From assembly GCF_008705135.1 (NCBI RefSeq), contig NZ_CP023694.1:930001-994000 (forward strand): a stretch of DNA of 64,000 bases. Reading direction: 5' to 3'. The stretch comes from Streptomyces coeruleorubidus. GTDB taxonomy: Bacteria; Actinomycetota; Actinomycetes; Streptomycetales; Streptomycetaceae. Position numbers and translations under genes: made by a program. The notes beneath the pieces were generated by a model. That model worked only from the letters and a program-made list of their open reading frames with translations, had not been told where the DNA came from and searched no databases. Shown here piece by piece: positions 1 through 9,138 of this stretch (position 1 is its first letter; every line of letters starts with the position of its first letter).

Positions 1-758
1 CGCCCATCACGGCCATCGCACTGGTCCTGGTCATCTGGCAACTGCTGGTGTGGGCCGGGATCGTCCCCGACTACAAGCTGCCGTCACCGTCCGCGGTGTG
101 GGACGAGGTGACCGTCGCCTGGCGGCAGGGCACGCTCCTCGACTACATCTGGACCAGCGTCTCGCGCGGTCTGCTCGGCTTCCTGATGGCACTCGCCATC
201 GGCACGCCGCTCGGCCTGCTGGTCGCCCGCGTCAGGTTCGTCCGCGCGGCCATCGGCCCGATCCTGTCCGGTCTGCAGTCGCTGCCGTCGGTCGCCTGGG
301 TGCCGCCGGCCGTGCTGTGGCTGGGCCTCGACAACTCCATGATGTACGCCGTGATCCTGCTCGGCGCGGTCCCCTCCATCGCCAACGGCCTCGTCGCGGG
401 CATCGACCAGATCCCGCCGCTCTTCCTGCGCGCCGGGCGCACCCTGGGCGCGACCGGGCTGCGCGAGTCCTGGCACATCGTGATGCCGGGGGCGCTGCCC
501 GGCTATCTGGCGGGACTGAAGCAGGGCTGGGCGTTCTCCTGGCGCTCACTCATGGCCGCCGAGATCATCGCCTCCTCGCCCGACCTCGGCGTCGGCCTCG
601 GCCAGTTGCTGGAGAACGGACGGAACAACGCCAGCATGTCGCAGGTCTTCCTGGCCATCTTCCTGATCCTGCTCGTCGGCATCGCCATCGACCTGCTGAT
701 CTTCAGCCCGCTGGAACGGCGGGTGCTGCGCGGGCGGGGACTGCTGGTCACCCGCTGA
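1..758 (+). CDS. ABC transporter permease, nitrate/sulfonate/taurine type (5' partial)
   Basis: The reading frame is open to the left edge of the window, so the N-terminus lies outside; a GTG at position 48 is internal, because hydrophobic codons (AIALVLVIWQLLV) precede it. The protein is an integral membrane subunit with about five or six remaining hydrophobic segments. It has the BPD_transp_1 EAA-type loop (RAGRTLGATG..ESWHIVMPGALPGYLAG, around residues 140-165) that docks on the ATPase, and it matches the SsuC/TauC/NrtB family. It should import an oxyanion or organosulfonate together with an ATPase and a binding protein encoded to the left. The family is clear; the substrate is not. Confidence 0.85.
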   Translation, partial: PITAIALVLVIWQLLVWAGIVPDYKLPSPSAVWDEVTVAWRQGTLLDYIWTSVSRGLLGFLMALAIGTPLGLLVARVRFVRAAIGPILSGLQSLPSVAWVPPAVLWLGLDNSMMYAVILLGAVPSIANGLVAGIDQIPPLFLRAGRTLGATGLRESWHIVMPGALPGYLAGLKQGWAFSWRSLMAAEIIASSPDLGVGLGQLLENGRNNASMSQVFLAIFLILLVGIAIDLLIFSPLERRVLRGRGLLVTR

Positions 759-836
759 AGGAACGGAAAGTGCCAGCCTGCGCCAACAGGGACAAGTCAC
801 CGGCCGTCCGTGTCAAAGAGCCGGCAACCGACTGCA

Positions 837-875
837 CAGTCGGCGCGTTGCCCAGGCGGGGCAGCGCGCCGACTG
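837..875 (+). terminator. Strong hairpin terminator after the ABC permease
   Basis: CAGTCGGCGCG (837-847) pairs perfectly with CGCGCCGACTG (865-875). The loop adds a second 5-bp stem (TGCCC 849-853 with GGGCA 859-863). A smaller hairpin follows at 897-915 (CGCACAC/GTGTGCG). There is no U-tract, as is common in Streptomyces. It lies 78 nt after the permease stop and is the likely end of that transcript. Confidence 0.6.
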
Positions 876-1028
876 CGCGACGATCCGGTGGTCTCACGCA
901 CACGGTGGGTGTGCGCTTGCCGAGCCACGCCTCCTCAACCGGCCGGCCTCGTGCCGGCTGGCATGGATCACGCCAGGGAGGAACGTGTCCTATCGCCGCC
1001 GTACCAGCACGCCGGCCGCGCTGCCCGT

Positions 1029-1206
1029 CCAGAGCTGCTCGGCGGGCAACTGGTCGTGGCCGCACCCGGCGAGTGCCGCGCCTCGCTCACCTTCACCGCG
1101 GACGTGCTGGACCAGGGCACCTGGTACGTCTCGGCGCCGGCGACGGCAAAAGGACGGGGGCACGGTGTTCCTGCCCCGCGCCGCCACCTTCGACCTCGCC
1201 CACTGA
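1029..1206 (+). pseudogene. Possible decayed coding fragment, family unknown
   Basis: One frame reads ELLGGQLVVAAPGECRASLT and continues to a WYVSAP stretch near 1135. The neighbouring frame then reads DGGTVFLPRAATFDLAH and stops at 1204-1206. The two halves look like one protein-like sequence with a frameshift near 1145-1155, but I do not recognise the family. The surrounding DNA is gene debris, which fits a remnant; it could also be chance coding appearance in GC-rich DNA. Confidence 0.25.
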
Positions 1207-1284
1207 ACCTCCATCGCTGCCTGGGCACCTCGATGGCGCCCAGGCAGCAGCGCGGCGACGACGAACTCCAGGAGACCGCGGCCC

Positions 1285-1490
1285 GTGCCTGGAAACACGC
1301 CCGGTGAAGCACTGCGGGAGCTGAAAGAACAGCAACGGACCGTCATCCGCCTCATGTACTACCTGGAATGCAGCGTGGCCCAGGCAGCCGAGCACCTCGC
1401 ATCCCGCCCGGCACCGTCAAGAGCCGCGCCTTCTACGCCGTGCGGGCACTGCGCAAGGCCCTGGAGAAACAAGACGTACTCGGCGAGTAG
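1285..1490 (+). pseudogene. Remnant of an ECF-type sigma factor (region 4), frameshifted
   Basis: The first frame reads LRELKEQQRTVIRLMYYLE followed by CSVAQAAEHL. After about position 1398 the reading continues one frame over as IPPGTVKSRAFYAVRALRKA and stops at 1488-1490. This is the helix-turn-helix of sigma-70 region 4 (QR..IRL.Y.....AE.LGIPPGTVKSR...ALR..L), broken by a frame change in the middle of the DNA-recognition helix. Regions 1 and 2 are absent upstream, so only the promoter -35-binding tail survives. No function is expected. Confidence 0.6.
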
Positions 1491-1560
1491 CCATGGCACG
1501 GGCCGGGGGTGCCGCCCTGGTCGTTGTGATGTGCGATCGGTGCCGTGGGACGGCCGGGCG

Positions 1561-1725
1561 GGGACGACCGGACTGCTGGGGCGATTCGGCTCGCCGGCCA
1601 GCATCCGCAAGGCCGGACGACGTCTTTTGATCAGCCTGTTGCGGCAGAATGCCGCGATTGCCGAGCGGCTGATTGAGGACGTCTTCACCGCGCTGGACGA
1701 ACAGACCGTGGCCGTTCGGGACCTG
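1561..1725 (+). mobile_element. Remnant of an IS110-family transposase (C-terminal part)
   Basis: The frame reads LLGRFGSPASIRKAGRRLLI, then SLLRQNAAIAERLIEDVF and TALDEQTVAV. I recognise this as the characteristic stretch of IS110-type DEDD transposases that precedes the transposase-20 domain. No start codon, catalytic N-terminus or C-terminal serine motif remains, and no terminal repeats are visible. It directly abuts the MerR gene. Recognition is by motif memory only. Confidence 0.5.
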
Positions 1726-1732
1726 TGTCCGT

Positions 1733-2644
1733 TCAGGTCTGATCCGCGGCCCGCAGAGCCAGCGCAAGCCATTCCAATTCCTCGGTCGCGTCGGGCGACG
1801 AATACTGCCCGCGCACACGGGCGACGAGCCTGCGGTAGCGCTCCGCCCTCGCCTCGATCCCGGCCTCCAGGCTGCGCAGCACGGCGGCCCGATCGGCGTC
1901 ACCGAACAGCTCGGACAGCACCTCGGCCGCTGCCGGCCCCTCGGGGGCGATTCCGCGGCTTCTGACCTCCGCGACGGTCTGCGCGACCTTCCTGGCCCAC
2001 CAAATGGACGCCCCGGGAGGACGGCTCTGCCCTGGCACGGGCGTGTTGAGCTCCAGCCATGTGCGCAGCCGAGCGCGAAAGCCGGGGTCCCGCACCAGTT
2101 CGGCAAGTTCGATCCAGGCGTCGACCTGCTCAGGCGTGGGATCGTCGGGCAACTCGATGCTGTAGGTGCGCATGCGGTGACGCAGGCGCGGGTCGACGGT
2201 GAGACCGCCGAACACCTCCTCCTTGAACTCATCGATGATCTGCTTGCGTTCGGCGGCGGACAGCCGTGCCAACCGGTTCATCAGTGCTGTCTCCTCAGCG
2301 GTGGAACCACGTTTCGCCACGGTGGACAGGACGGCCCGGCTCACCTTGAGGGAGCGGATCTGCGCGTCGAGCGCGGCCACATGGGCGTCGGCGGCCTCGG
2401 CGACCGTGGTCCGACCGCTCAGCACCCGGCACACGTCGTCGAGCCCCAAGCCCAGCTCGCGCAGGGTGCGGACCAGTTCGACGCGGGCCACGGACTCGGC
2501 GTCGTACAGCCGGTAGCCGCTCGCGGAGCGGGCCACGGGCGGCACCGCTCCTTCGTCCGACCAGAAGCGCAGGGTACGCACGGGAAGTCCGGTGCGCTGC
2601 GCGAGTCGGCCGATGGTGAGCACGTCGGGGCGTTCGTCGTCCAT
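1733..2644 (-). CDS. MerR family transcriptional regulator
   Basis: A 303-residue protein. The winged helix of the MerR family is at residues 8-75 (LTIGRLAQRTGLPVRTLRFW, then DEGAVPP..R..SGYRLYD), followed by the dimerisation helix. The C-terminal 200 residues are alpha-helical and lack the cysteines of the metal sensors, so it probably responds to a drug-like or organic ligand. The ATG at 2644 has AGGA about 9 nt upstream. It is not close to a target gene: downstream lies IS110 debris and upstream a 490-nt gene-free gap, so its regulon is unknown. Confidence 0.85.
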   Translation of the reverse strand: MDDERPDVLTIGRLAQRTGLPVRTLRFWSDEGAVPPVARSASGYRLYDAESVARVELVRTLRELGLGLDDVCRVLSGRTTVAEAADAHVAALDAQIRSLKVSRAVLSTVAKRGSTAEETALMNRLARLSAAERKQIIDEFKEEVFGGLTVDPRLRHRMRTYSIELPDDPTPEQVDAWIELAELVRDPGFRARLRTWLELNTPVPGQSRPPGASIWWARKVAQTVAEVRSRGIAPEGPAAAEVLSELFGDADRAAVLRSLEAGIEARAERYRRLVARVRGQYSSPDATEELEWLALALRAADQT

Positions 2645-3137
2645 GGCGATATCCTGGACCTTCCAGCCGCTGGAGACTCAAGCGTCTTGGTGCGGCAACG
2701 GGTGAGTTCTCCGGAGCGCACCGAGCTCCCTCGCCACCGCCAGCGGCGCAGCCACGGCGGTACCGACCTTCGTCCGCGCAGCGCAACCGCCCCGTCGTAC
2801 GACTCCGCCTGGCACCGAGCCCGCCTGCACCGTTGGGCCGACGGCATGGTCCAAAGAGGTACTGACAGAAGTCGTTGTTCATGTGACTGTCCGACCGCCC
2901 CGCTGTCCGTCGACGACCTCCCCGACCGGCTCACCTCCACACCGAGCACCTCCGTGCGGCGCTCGGCACCCTGGAGTTCGCCTCGCACCTGGACCGCCCC
3001 CCGGTTCCGGCCTGCCGTTCGCCACGCACACCCCGTGTGGCGAAGTGCAATCCCTGGGCGGCGGACCGGGCCGACAGGGCAGCTCTGACTTCCCCAGGGG
3101 AAGCGGGACATCACCGCAACGTCGTCGGCCCGCCCTC
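2645..3137. other. Gene-free interval between MerR gene and salicylate operon
   Basis: No convincing gene. Around 2930-3010 one plus frame reads HTEHLRAALGTLEFASHLD, which is protein-like but short and interrupted; it may be a fragment of a lost gene. The interval must hold the end of the six-gene operon transcript (minus strand, ending at 3138) and the MerR promoter. Confidence 0.3.
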
Positions 3138-4796
3138 TCACACCGCCTCGACGGATCCTGCCTTGCCACGGACGACATCCCGCAGACGCTTCTTGTCGAT
3201 CTTGCCGACCTTCGTCAGCGGCAGTTCGTCCATGACCAGCAGGTCTTCGGGGAGTTTGTAGCGGGCCACCTGCATCGCGGTGAGGGCGGCGCGGACCGAT
3301 TCGAGGGTCAGGTCGGCCCCCGGTTCGACGACCACGACCGCGCACACCCGCTCCCCCAGATCGGGGTCAGCCTTCGCGACGGCCGCGACACGGGCAACAC
3401 CGGGCAGGCGGTAGATGAGGTTCTCGACCTCCTCGGCGGAGATCTTCTCCCCGCCCCGGTTGATCAGGTCCTTGTCTCGTCCTTCGACGACGAGATTGCC
3501 CGAGGGGTGCAGCCGGACGACGTCTCCGGTGCGGTACCAGCCGTCGGGCGTGAACGCCCGGGCGTTGTGCTCGTCGGCCCGGTAGTAGCCGCGTGGGGTG
3601 TACGGGCCGCGGGTGAGCAGGGTGCCCATCTCGCCGGGCGGGACCGGGTTGTCGGAGGCGTCGGCGACGAGGATCTCGTCGTCCGGGCACATGGGGCGCC
3701 CCTGGGTCTCGATCTTGATCTCGTCGGGGTCGTCCGGGCGCGTGTAGTTCAGCAGCCCCTCTGCCATGCCGAACACCTGTTGGAGCGTGCCGCCGAGCAC
3801 GGGTTCGGCGCGGCGGGCGACCTCCGGGGCGAGTCGGGCGCCACCGACCTGCAGCAACCGCAGCGCGGGCGGCGCGGCGTGGCGGCCGAAGGCGACGGCG
3901 TCGATCCAGCGCTGGACGACGGCGGGCACGGCCGCGGTGGCCGTCACGCCCTCGGCTGCCATCAGCGGCAGCACCTTGTCGGGGTGCGGGGTGCCGGCCA
4001 GGACCACGCGGCCACCGTTCATGAGGGTGCCCAGGATCCCGGGGCAGGCCAGCGGGAAGTTGTGTCCGGCGGGCAATGCCACCAGGTAGACGGTGTCGGA
4101 GTCGATGCCGCAGACCTCGGCGCTGCGCCTCGCGTTGTACTCGTAGTCGTCGTGGGTGCGGGTGATGAGCTTCGGCAGTCCGGTGGTACCGCCGGAGAGC
4201 AGGAAGACGGCGATGTCGCTGCTCTGCGGGGCGATCCGGTCGAGCCGGACCCGTGCGGTGGCCGGGTCGTCGGCCGGTGCGGCCAGGGCGCGCAGATCCG
4301 TGACATCGGTGCCGACCGTGCCACCTGCGACGAGCAACAGCCGTACGCTCGACGTGGCTTCGGCGACCTCCAGACCCAGGGCCCGGTGGTCGAAGTCGCC
4401 GAGTCGGTCCGGTACGGCGATCGACGTGACCTCGGCATGCTCGGCCAGGTAGCGCAGTTCGTGACCGCGGTGCGCGGGCATCGCCATCACGGGAGCGATG
4501 CCCGCCCGCAGACACGCCAGGGTGAGCGTGACGAACTCCCAGCCGTTGGGCAGCTGGACGAGCATCGCGTCACCGGGGTTGAGACCACTGTCCAGCAGCC
4601 GGCACGCCAATCCGTCGGCTCGGTCGACAAGTTGACCGTACGTCAGGCGTATGTCGCCGTCCACGACGGCCACCGCGTCGCCGTAGGTCGCGGCCCATTC
4701 GTGGAGGTACGACCCGAGCGGCCTGCCACGCCAGTACCCGGCTTCGCGGTAGCGGTCGGCGGCCTCCTTGGGCCAGGGAACGAATCCCTCACGCAT
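3138..4796 (-). CDS. Aryl-acid AMP ligase (2,3-dihydroxybenzoate/salicylate type)
   Basis: A 552-residue adenylating enzyme of the ANL superfamily, closest to DhbE-like aryl-AMP ligases. The nucleotide loop SGGTTGLPK is in the middle. The A7/A8 motifs GWYRTGD and GRDKDLINRGGEKIS follow, and the C-terminal lysine motif (TKVGKIDKKRLR) is intact. The start is ATG at 4796, preceded by AAGGAGGATCC; earlier in-frame codons lie inside the upstream gene. It overlaps that gene by 8 nt. In this gentisate operon it most likely activates salicylate, as the Sdg ligases of Streptomyces sp. WA46 do (recalled, not checked). No siderophore genes are nearby, so a siderophore role is unlikely. Confidence 0.8.
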   Translation of the reverse strand: MREGFVPWPKEAADRYREAGYWRGRPLGSYLHEWAATYGDAVAVVDGDIRLTYGQLVDRADGLACRLLDSGLNPGDAMLVQLPNGWEFVTLTLACLRAGIAPVMAMPAHRGHELRYLAEHAEVTSIAVPDRLGDFDHRALGLEVAEATSSVRLLLVAGGTVGTDVTDLRALAAPADDPATARVRLDRIAPQSSDIAVFLLSGGTTGLPKLITRTHDDYEYNARRSAEVCGIDSDTVYLVALPAGHNFPLACPGILGTLMNGGRVVLAGTPHPDKVLPLMAAEGVTATAAVPAVVQRWIDAVAFGRHAAPPALRLLQVGGARLAPEVARRAEPVLGGTLQQVFGMAEGLLNYTRPDDPDEIKIETQGRPMCPDDEILVADASDNPVPPGEMGTLLTRGPYTPRGYYRADEHNARAFTPDGWYRTGDVVRLHPSGNLVVEGRDKDLINRGGEKISAEEVENLIYRLPGVARVAAVAKADPDLGERVCAVVVVEPGADLTLESVRAALTAMQVARYKLPEDLLVMDELPLTKVGKIDKKRLRDVVRGKAGSVEAV

Positions 4797-6849
4797 CGTC
4801 GGATCCTCCTTGATCCCGGGAGTCACGCAGCAGCAGTACGGCGTCGAGCGCGACGACGTCGCCGTCGGGTAGGACGCGCAGGGGGTTGATCTCGCACTCG
4901 GCCACCGTCTTGTCCGCGGCCAGGGACGAGAGGGCGAGCAGCACGCGGGTGAGTCGCGCGCGGTCGACCGGGGTGGCGCCGCGCGCACCGAGGAACACCT
5001 CGCGGGTGGCGAGCTCGTCGAGCATCGTGTCCGCCTCGTGCGCGGACAGGGGCGCGAGACGCAGGGAGACGTCGCCGAGGATCTCGGCGGCCGTTCCCCC
5101 GGCGCCCAGAGCCAGCACGGGGCCGAAGACCGGGTCGCGGCGTACGCCGACGATGAGTTCGGGGCCCGCGGGGGCCATGCGCTCGACCAGCCATGCGGGG
5201 CTTGCCGGCATGCGGGCGAGGGCGTCGTCGAGTTCCTGGTGCGTGCGGATGCCGACCTGGACCCCGCCGACTTCCGTCTTGTGCAGGATCTCCGCGTCGA
5301 GGATCTTCACCACGACCGGTCCGCCGAGCTCGTCGAGAGCCGTGTGTGCCGCGGCGGGGTCGGCGCACACGCGGCTTACGGGCGTACGGATGCCCAAGTC
5401 CGCGAGGACACCCTTGGCGGTGTGCTCGTCGACAGGGCCGGACAGGGGCAGCGCGGGTGCACCGCACCCGGTGACGTCGGCGGTCTCCAGGCGAGTGCGG
5501 GCCGCCGCGTCCTCGACGAGCGCACGCACCATGACCGAACCAGAGGCCGGCGTGGCCGCGCAGGGAATGCCGGCTTTCCCGAGTTGTCGGCGGGTCTGCC
5601 GTGCCTGCTCCACGGGTCCGCCGACGACGGCGACGAGCGGGGTGGCGGTGCGGGCGGCGGTCAGCGCGGCCGGGAGGTCCACCGCGGTGGGTTCCAGCAG
5701 CCCGTACACGGCGGTGACGTCGATGCCGGGGTCCTCCGAGACCCGCTCGACGACCTGCGTGAGCGCGGGTGAGGGGCGGCCGGTGTCGACGGGGTTGTTC
5801 AGGTAGGTGAGGGCGGGAAGCAGCTCGCGCAGTTCCTTCACCGTCCGTTCGACCAGGGGCGGAACCTGGATGCCGTGCGAGCGCAGGTCGTCGGTGAGCA
5901 GCAGCCCGGGTCCGGCCTGCGCGGTGACCAGGCCGATGCCCGGGCGTGGGTCGGCGGGGAGGCGTACGCGGCTGAGGGCGGTGACGGCGTCGACGAGGTC
6001 GCGTTCGTCGTCGACCAGGACGGCTCCGGCCTGCCGCAGGGCCGCCCTGGTCACGCGCCAGGAGGTGGCCAGGGCGCCGGTGTGGGAGCGGGCGAAGTCG
6101 CCGATGTCGCTGCGGCCCACGACCAGGGCCACGACAGGGACACGATCGGTCAGGCGGCGTACGGCCTCGGTGAGACGGCGGCCTTCCGCCGCCGTCTCCA
6201 CATGCAGGGCGACGGCCCGTACGCCGTCGTCGTCGGCGAGGTGGTCGAGGACGTCGGCCTGGGTGACGTCCAGGCTGTTGCCCAGCCCGACTCCGAGGCG
6301 CAGGCCGACGCCGGCCTCGGCCAGTGCGAAGGCCAGCGCGTGGTTCACGCCGCCGCTGGCGGCCACGACTGCCACCGGACCCGGCTCCAGGTCGGCCACG
6401 CCCGGGACGAAACTGGCGGTGAGCCGTCGGTGGGGCGCGAGGAAGCCCGAGGTGTTCGGCCCGAGGACACGGATGCCGGTGTCCCGCACGACCTCGGCCA
6501 GCGCTTGTTGGTACAGCGCACCGTCGCCGCCGGCTTCGGCGAACCCGCCCGCGCACACAAGGGCGGCGCGGGCCCCTGCGGCCGCCGCCTCGCGCAGGGC
6601 GTCGGCGGTCACGGCGGCCGGGATGCAGGAGACAACCAGGTCCGGCGTGATGCCCTGGGCTTCGGCCGCCTCGTCGGCGGTGGGGAAGAAGCCCCGATCG
6701 GGGTCCGGGCGGCCGGAGTTGACCTTCATCACCGGTCCCGGGAAGGAAGCCAGGGAGTCGGTCATCGCCGCGCCGAGCTTCCCGGGCGTGGCCGACGCGC
6801 CGAGTACGGCGATGGCTCGGGGTGCGAACAGCGGGTTCAGGGTGGTCAC
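4789..6849 (-). CDS. Acyl-CoA synthetase, NDP-forming (acetyl-CoA synthetase family)
   Basis: A 686-residue protein with three parts: a CoA-binding Rossmann domain (residues 5-135, IAVLGASATPGKLG), succinyl-CoA-ligase-like domains carrying the phospho-histidine motif (SHTGALA, around residue 255), and a C-terminal ATP-grasp domain (VVKILDAEILHKTEVGGV, then ECEINPL). It forms an acyl-CoA from acid, CoA and ATP with ADP + Pi release. The GTG start overlaps the preceding stop (GTGA) and its 3' end overlaps the AMP-ligase start, so it is translationally coupled. I infer that it works with the AMP ligase to make salicylyl-CoA; having two activating enzymes resembles the WA46 sdg cluster. Confidence 0.8.
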   Translation of the reverse strand: MTTLNPLFAPRAIAVLGASATPGKLGAAMTDSLASFPGPVMKVNSGRPDPDRGFFPTADEAAEAQGITPDLVVSCIPAAVTADALREAAAAGARAALVCAGGFAEAGGDGALYQQALAEVVRDTGIRVLGPNTSGFLAPHRRLTASFVPGVADLEPGPVAVVAASGGVNHALAFALAEAGVGLRLGVGLGNSLDVTQADVLDHLADDDGVRAVALHVETAAEGRRLTEAVRRLTDRVPVVALVVGRSDIGDFARSHTGALATSWRVTRAALRQAGAVLVDDERDLVDAVTALSRVRLPADPRPGIGLVTAQAGPGLLLTDDLRSHGIQVPPLVERTVKELRELLPALTYLNNPVDTGRPSPALTQVVERVSEDPGIDVTAVYGLLEPTAVDLPAALTAARTATPLVAVVGGPVEQARQTRRQLGKAGIPCAATPASGSVMVRALVEDAAARTRLETADVTGCGAPALPLSGPVDEHTAKGVLADLGIRTPVSRVCADPAAAHTALDELGGPVVVKILDAEILHKTEVGGVQVGIRTHQELDDALARMPASPAWLVERMAPAGPELIVGVRRDPVFGPVLALGAGGTAAEILGDVSLRLAPLSAHEADTMLDELATREVFLGARGATPVDRARLTRVLLALSSLAADKTVAECEINPLRVLPDGDVVALDAVLLLRDSRDQGGSDDA

Positions 6850-8399
6850 TTGATGCCTCCGACGAGGTCGGCCCGGCCGGACAGCACGAGCGTGGTCGCC
6901 GTGTCGTCGTCATACGCGCCGATGACCGCGGCAGGCAGTCCGTGCACGAGCCGGGCCTCCTCCGCGACCAGTACGCGCGTCAGTGCCGTACCGCTGCGTA
7001 TGCCGATGAGCGGTGTGCCCGCCTGTGCTGTCTCGCGCACCTGATCGAGGGCGAGCGGCAGACCCTCCTCCGTGCCCGGGGCGTCGATCCACACGCCCGC
7101 GTGCGACGGCCGGTCGTCGAACGGAACCATCGGGATGCGGGTGCCGTCAGCCCCGGTCAGCCCGTCGTCGCCGGCCGTCACCCGGCGCGAGGGAAAGCGG
7201 AACGGCCCGGCACGGAAAGGCGTCTCCAGGGGCTCCGCCTCGTGGCGTCGCCGCCACCATCCGTCGACGCGGTCCACGTACGCCGCGTCGCGCACGGCGA
7301 GTTTGCCGCGCGGGATGCTGCGGGTGAGGAAATGGAAGGCGAAACGCGTGGGATCGTCGAACGAGCGGACGTAGTGGCCGAAGTGCTCCCACCACGACAG
7401 GCTGGGACGGGCCGAGTTCTGGATCCTCTCGACCTTGGGGCGGCGACGCTCCTCGTAGATCTCCAGTGCCTCCGGCACACTGCGCGACGCCTCCCCCAGG
7501 GCCTCGGCCAGCGCGACGGCGTCCTCCATGGCCATCTTGGTGCCGGACCCGACGGAGAAGTGCGCGGTGTGCGCCGCATCGCCCAGCAGCACCCACGTGC
7601 CACGTCGCCACGAACGGGCCCTGCGGGTGGCAAAGTTGGCCCAGCGGGAGTTGTTGCCGACCAGTGGATGCCCGTCGATCTGCTCGCGGAACAGGTCCTC
7701 CAGGTAGCTCTTGGTCTTTTCGTCGCTGGGGCCCGGCGGGGTGGAAGGATCGAAGGCGTCGAGGCCCGCTGCGGCCCAGGAGTCGGCGTCGGTCTCGACG
7801 ATGAAGGTGCTCAGCGAGTCGCTGATCGGATACGCGTGGGCGGCAAAGACACCGTGAGGGCCGTCCTGGTGGACGAAGGTGAGCCCATCGAACATGTAGG
7901 TGGTGCCGAACCAGATGAACTTCGCGCTCGCCACCTCGGCGGTCGGTCCGAAGTCGTCGGCGAACAGGGTGCGGAAGCGGCTGTTGGCGCCGTCGCACAC
8001 CACGACCAGGTCGAACTCGTCCAGCTCGGCGGGATCGCGGACCTCGTGCTGGAAACGCATCTGCACGCCCTCGGCGCGGGCCCGTTCCTGCAACAAGCTC
8101 AGCAGAGTCTTGCGGACCACGGCCGCCATGCCCATGCCGCCGACGCGCTCCCGCGTACCGTGCACGCGGACCTCGATGTCGTCCCAGTGCCTGCCGTGTT
8201 TCTCCAGCGCCTCGCTGAGGACGGGGTCGGCGGCGTCGATGGCGTCGAGTGTGGCGTCGGAGAAGACCACTCCAAAGCCGAACGTGTCGTCGGGGCGGTT
8301 GCGTTCGAATACCACGACCTCGGCGCCGGGCCGACTCCGCTTCAGCAGCGTGGCGAAGAACAGTCCTCCGGGACCTGCGCCGATGCAGGCAACTTTCAT
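6846..8399 (-). CDS. sdgC: FAD-dependent monooxygenase, salicylyl-CoA 5-hydroxylase-like
   Basis: A 517-residue class A flavoprotein hydroxylase. The FAD dinucleotide fold is at the N-terminus (KVACIGAGPGGLFFATLLKR), a DG-type motif (VVCDGANSRFR) lies near residue 145, and the GD motif (WVLLGDAAHTAHFSVGSGTKMAMEDAVALAEAL) lies near residue 290. The start is ATG 8399 with GAAGGAAAAG just upstream. The sequence type and operon (CoA ligases plus gentisate pathway) point to 5-hydroxylation of salicylyl-CoA before thioester release as gentisate. The N-terminal half also resembles anthraniloyl-CoA monooxygenases, so the exact acyl-CoA remains an inference. Confidence 0.8.
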   Translation of the reverse strand: MKVACIGAGPGGLFFATLLKRSRPGAEVVVFERNRPDDTFGFGVVFSDATLDAIDAADPVLSEALEKHGRHWDDIEVRVHGTRERVGGMGMAAVVRKTLLSLLQERARAEGVQMRFQHEVRDPAELDEFDLVVVCDGANSRFRTLFADDFGPTAEVASAKFIWFGTTYMFDGLTFVHQDGPHGVFAAHAYPISDSLSTFIVETDADSWAAAGLDAFDPSTPPGPSDEKTKSYLEDLFREQIDGHPLVGNNSRWANFATRRARSWRRGTWVLLGDAAHTAHFSVGSGTKMAMEDAVALAEALGEASRSVPEALEIYEERRRPKVERIQNSARPSLSWWEHFGHYVRSFDDPTRFAFHFLTRSIPRGKLAVRDAAYVDRVDGWWRRRHEAEPLETPFRAGPFRFPSRRVTAGDDGLTGADGTRIPMVPFDDRPSHAGVWIDAPGTEEGLPLALDQVRETAQAGTPLIGIRSGTALTRVLVAEEARLVHGLPAAVIGAYDDDTATTLVLSGRADLVGGIK

Positions 8400-8415
8400 G
8401 GCTTTTCCTTCGTGC

Positions 8416-9138
8416 TCACAGCCACGCGGGCAGCTTCGGCAGGGATTCTCCGCCGGTCGGGTACAGAGGGCCGGGCACGGGGCGCCCGGTCGCGTAGGCG
8501 GCCAGGCTGGGAAGGTCACCGCTCACCGCGACCGGCTCCGCGCCGCCGGGCGCGCCCAGGAGCCAGGTGCGGACATCGCTCTCGGTCCGCAGCTCGACGG
8601 AGGGGCAGTCCGGGCGGGCCCGGAAGGCGGCGGCCACGTCGTCGACGAGCGCCGCGCACACTTCGTGCGGGACATCGTCGAAGGTGGTGATGTTCAGATC
8701 GACGGTGTGGACCCACACCTCGCGCACGCGCATCCAGGGCACCTGGGAGGCCGGCACCTCGCGTCCCCGTGCCGTCCGCACGGTCGCGCCCCAGCACTCG
8801 TCCGGCAGGCCGGCGAACGCCTCGGCCAGTCGTCCGTCGGCCGCGAGGAGTTCCTCACGCAGCACGCCCGCCCGTCGGCGGGCTCCGTCCTCGATCCCGT
8901 CGGCACGCTGGTCGGCACTGGTGTACATCGGGGTCTCCACACCCGTACGCGCCCAGGTCATCAGGTTGACGAGCGCGTCGGCGTTCCGGGCCACGTGGGC
9001 GACGACGTGGGCCCTGCTCCAGCCCGGCAGGTACGACGGTCGGGTGAGCCCCGCGTCGGTCAGCCGGTGCACGGCCGCCTCGAAGGCGGCCGTCCCCTTG
9101 GCGGCCCGCTCCAGCATCGCGGCCGGGCGTGCGCTCAC
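8416..9138 (-). CDS. Mycothiol-dependent maleylpyruvate isomerase
   Basis: A 240-residue DinB-fold enzyme that converts maleylpyruvate to fumarylpyruvate with mycothiol as cofactor. The zinc ligands of the Corynebacterium enzyme are conserved: His in WSRAHVVAHVARNADAL (near residue 50) and the E-x-x-x-H pair in RVREVWVHTVDL (near residue 145). The C-terminal MDMPI domain follows. I chose GTG 9138 because it overlaps the preceding stop as GTGA; the longer frame would run into the upstream gene. It supplies the step between gentisate dioxygenase and the FAH hydrolase in the same operon. Confidence 0.88.
   Translation of the reverse strand: MSARPAAMLERAAKGTAAFEAAVHRLTDAGLTRPSYLPGWSRAHVVAHVARNADALVNLMTWARTGVETPMYTSADQRADGIEDGARRRAGVLREELLAADGRLAEAFAGLPDECWGATVRTARGREVPASQVPWMRVREVWVHTVDLNITTFDDVPHEVCAALVDDVAAAFRARPDCPSVELRTESDVRTWLLGAPGGAEPVAVSGDLPSLAAYATGRPVPGPLYPTGGESLPKLPAWL

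Noticed and set aside
3138..4796. Siderophore (catecholate) biosynthesis locus suggested by the DhbE-like ligase
   Set aside because: No isochorismate, NRPS or siderophore transport genes are nearby; the neighbours form a gentisate pathway.
2883..4889. A very long open frame on the plus strand opposite the AMP ligase
   Set aside because: It is a codon-position shadow of GC-rich DNA: its protein is Gly/Asp/Val-rich without motifs, while the minus-strand frame carries all ligase motifs.
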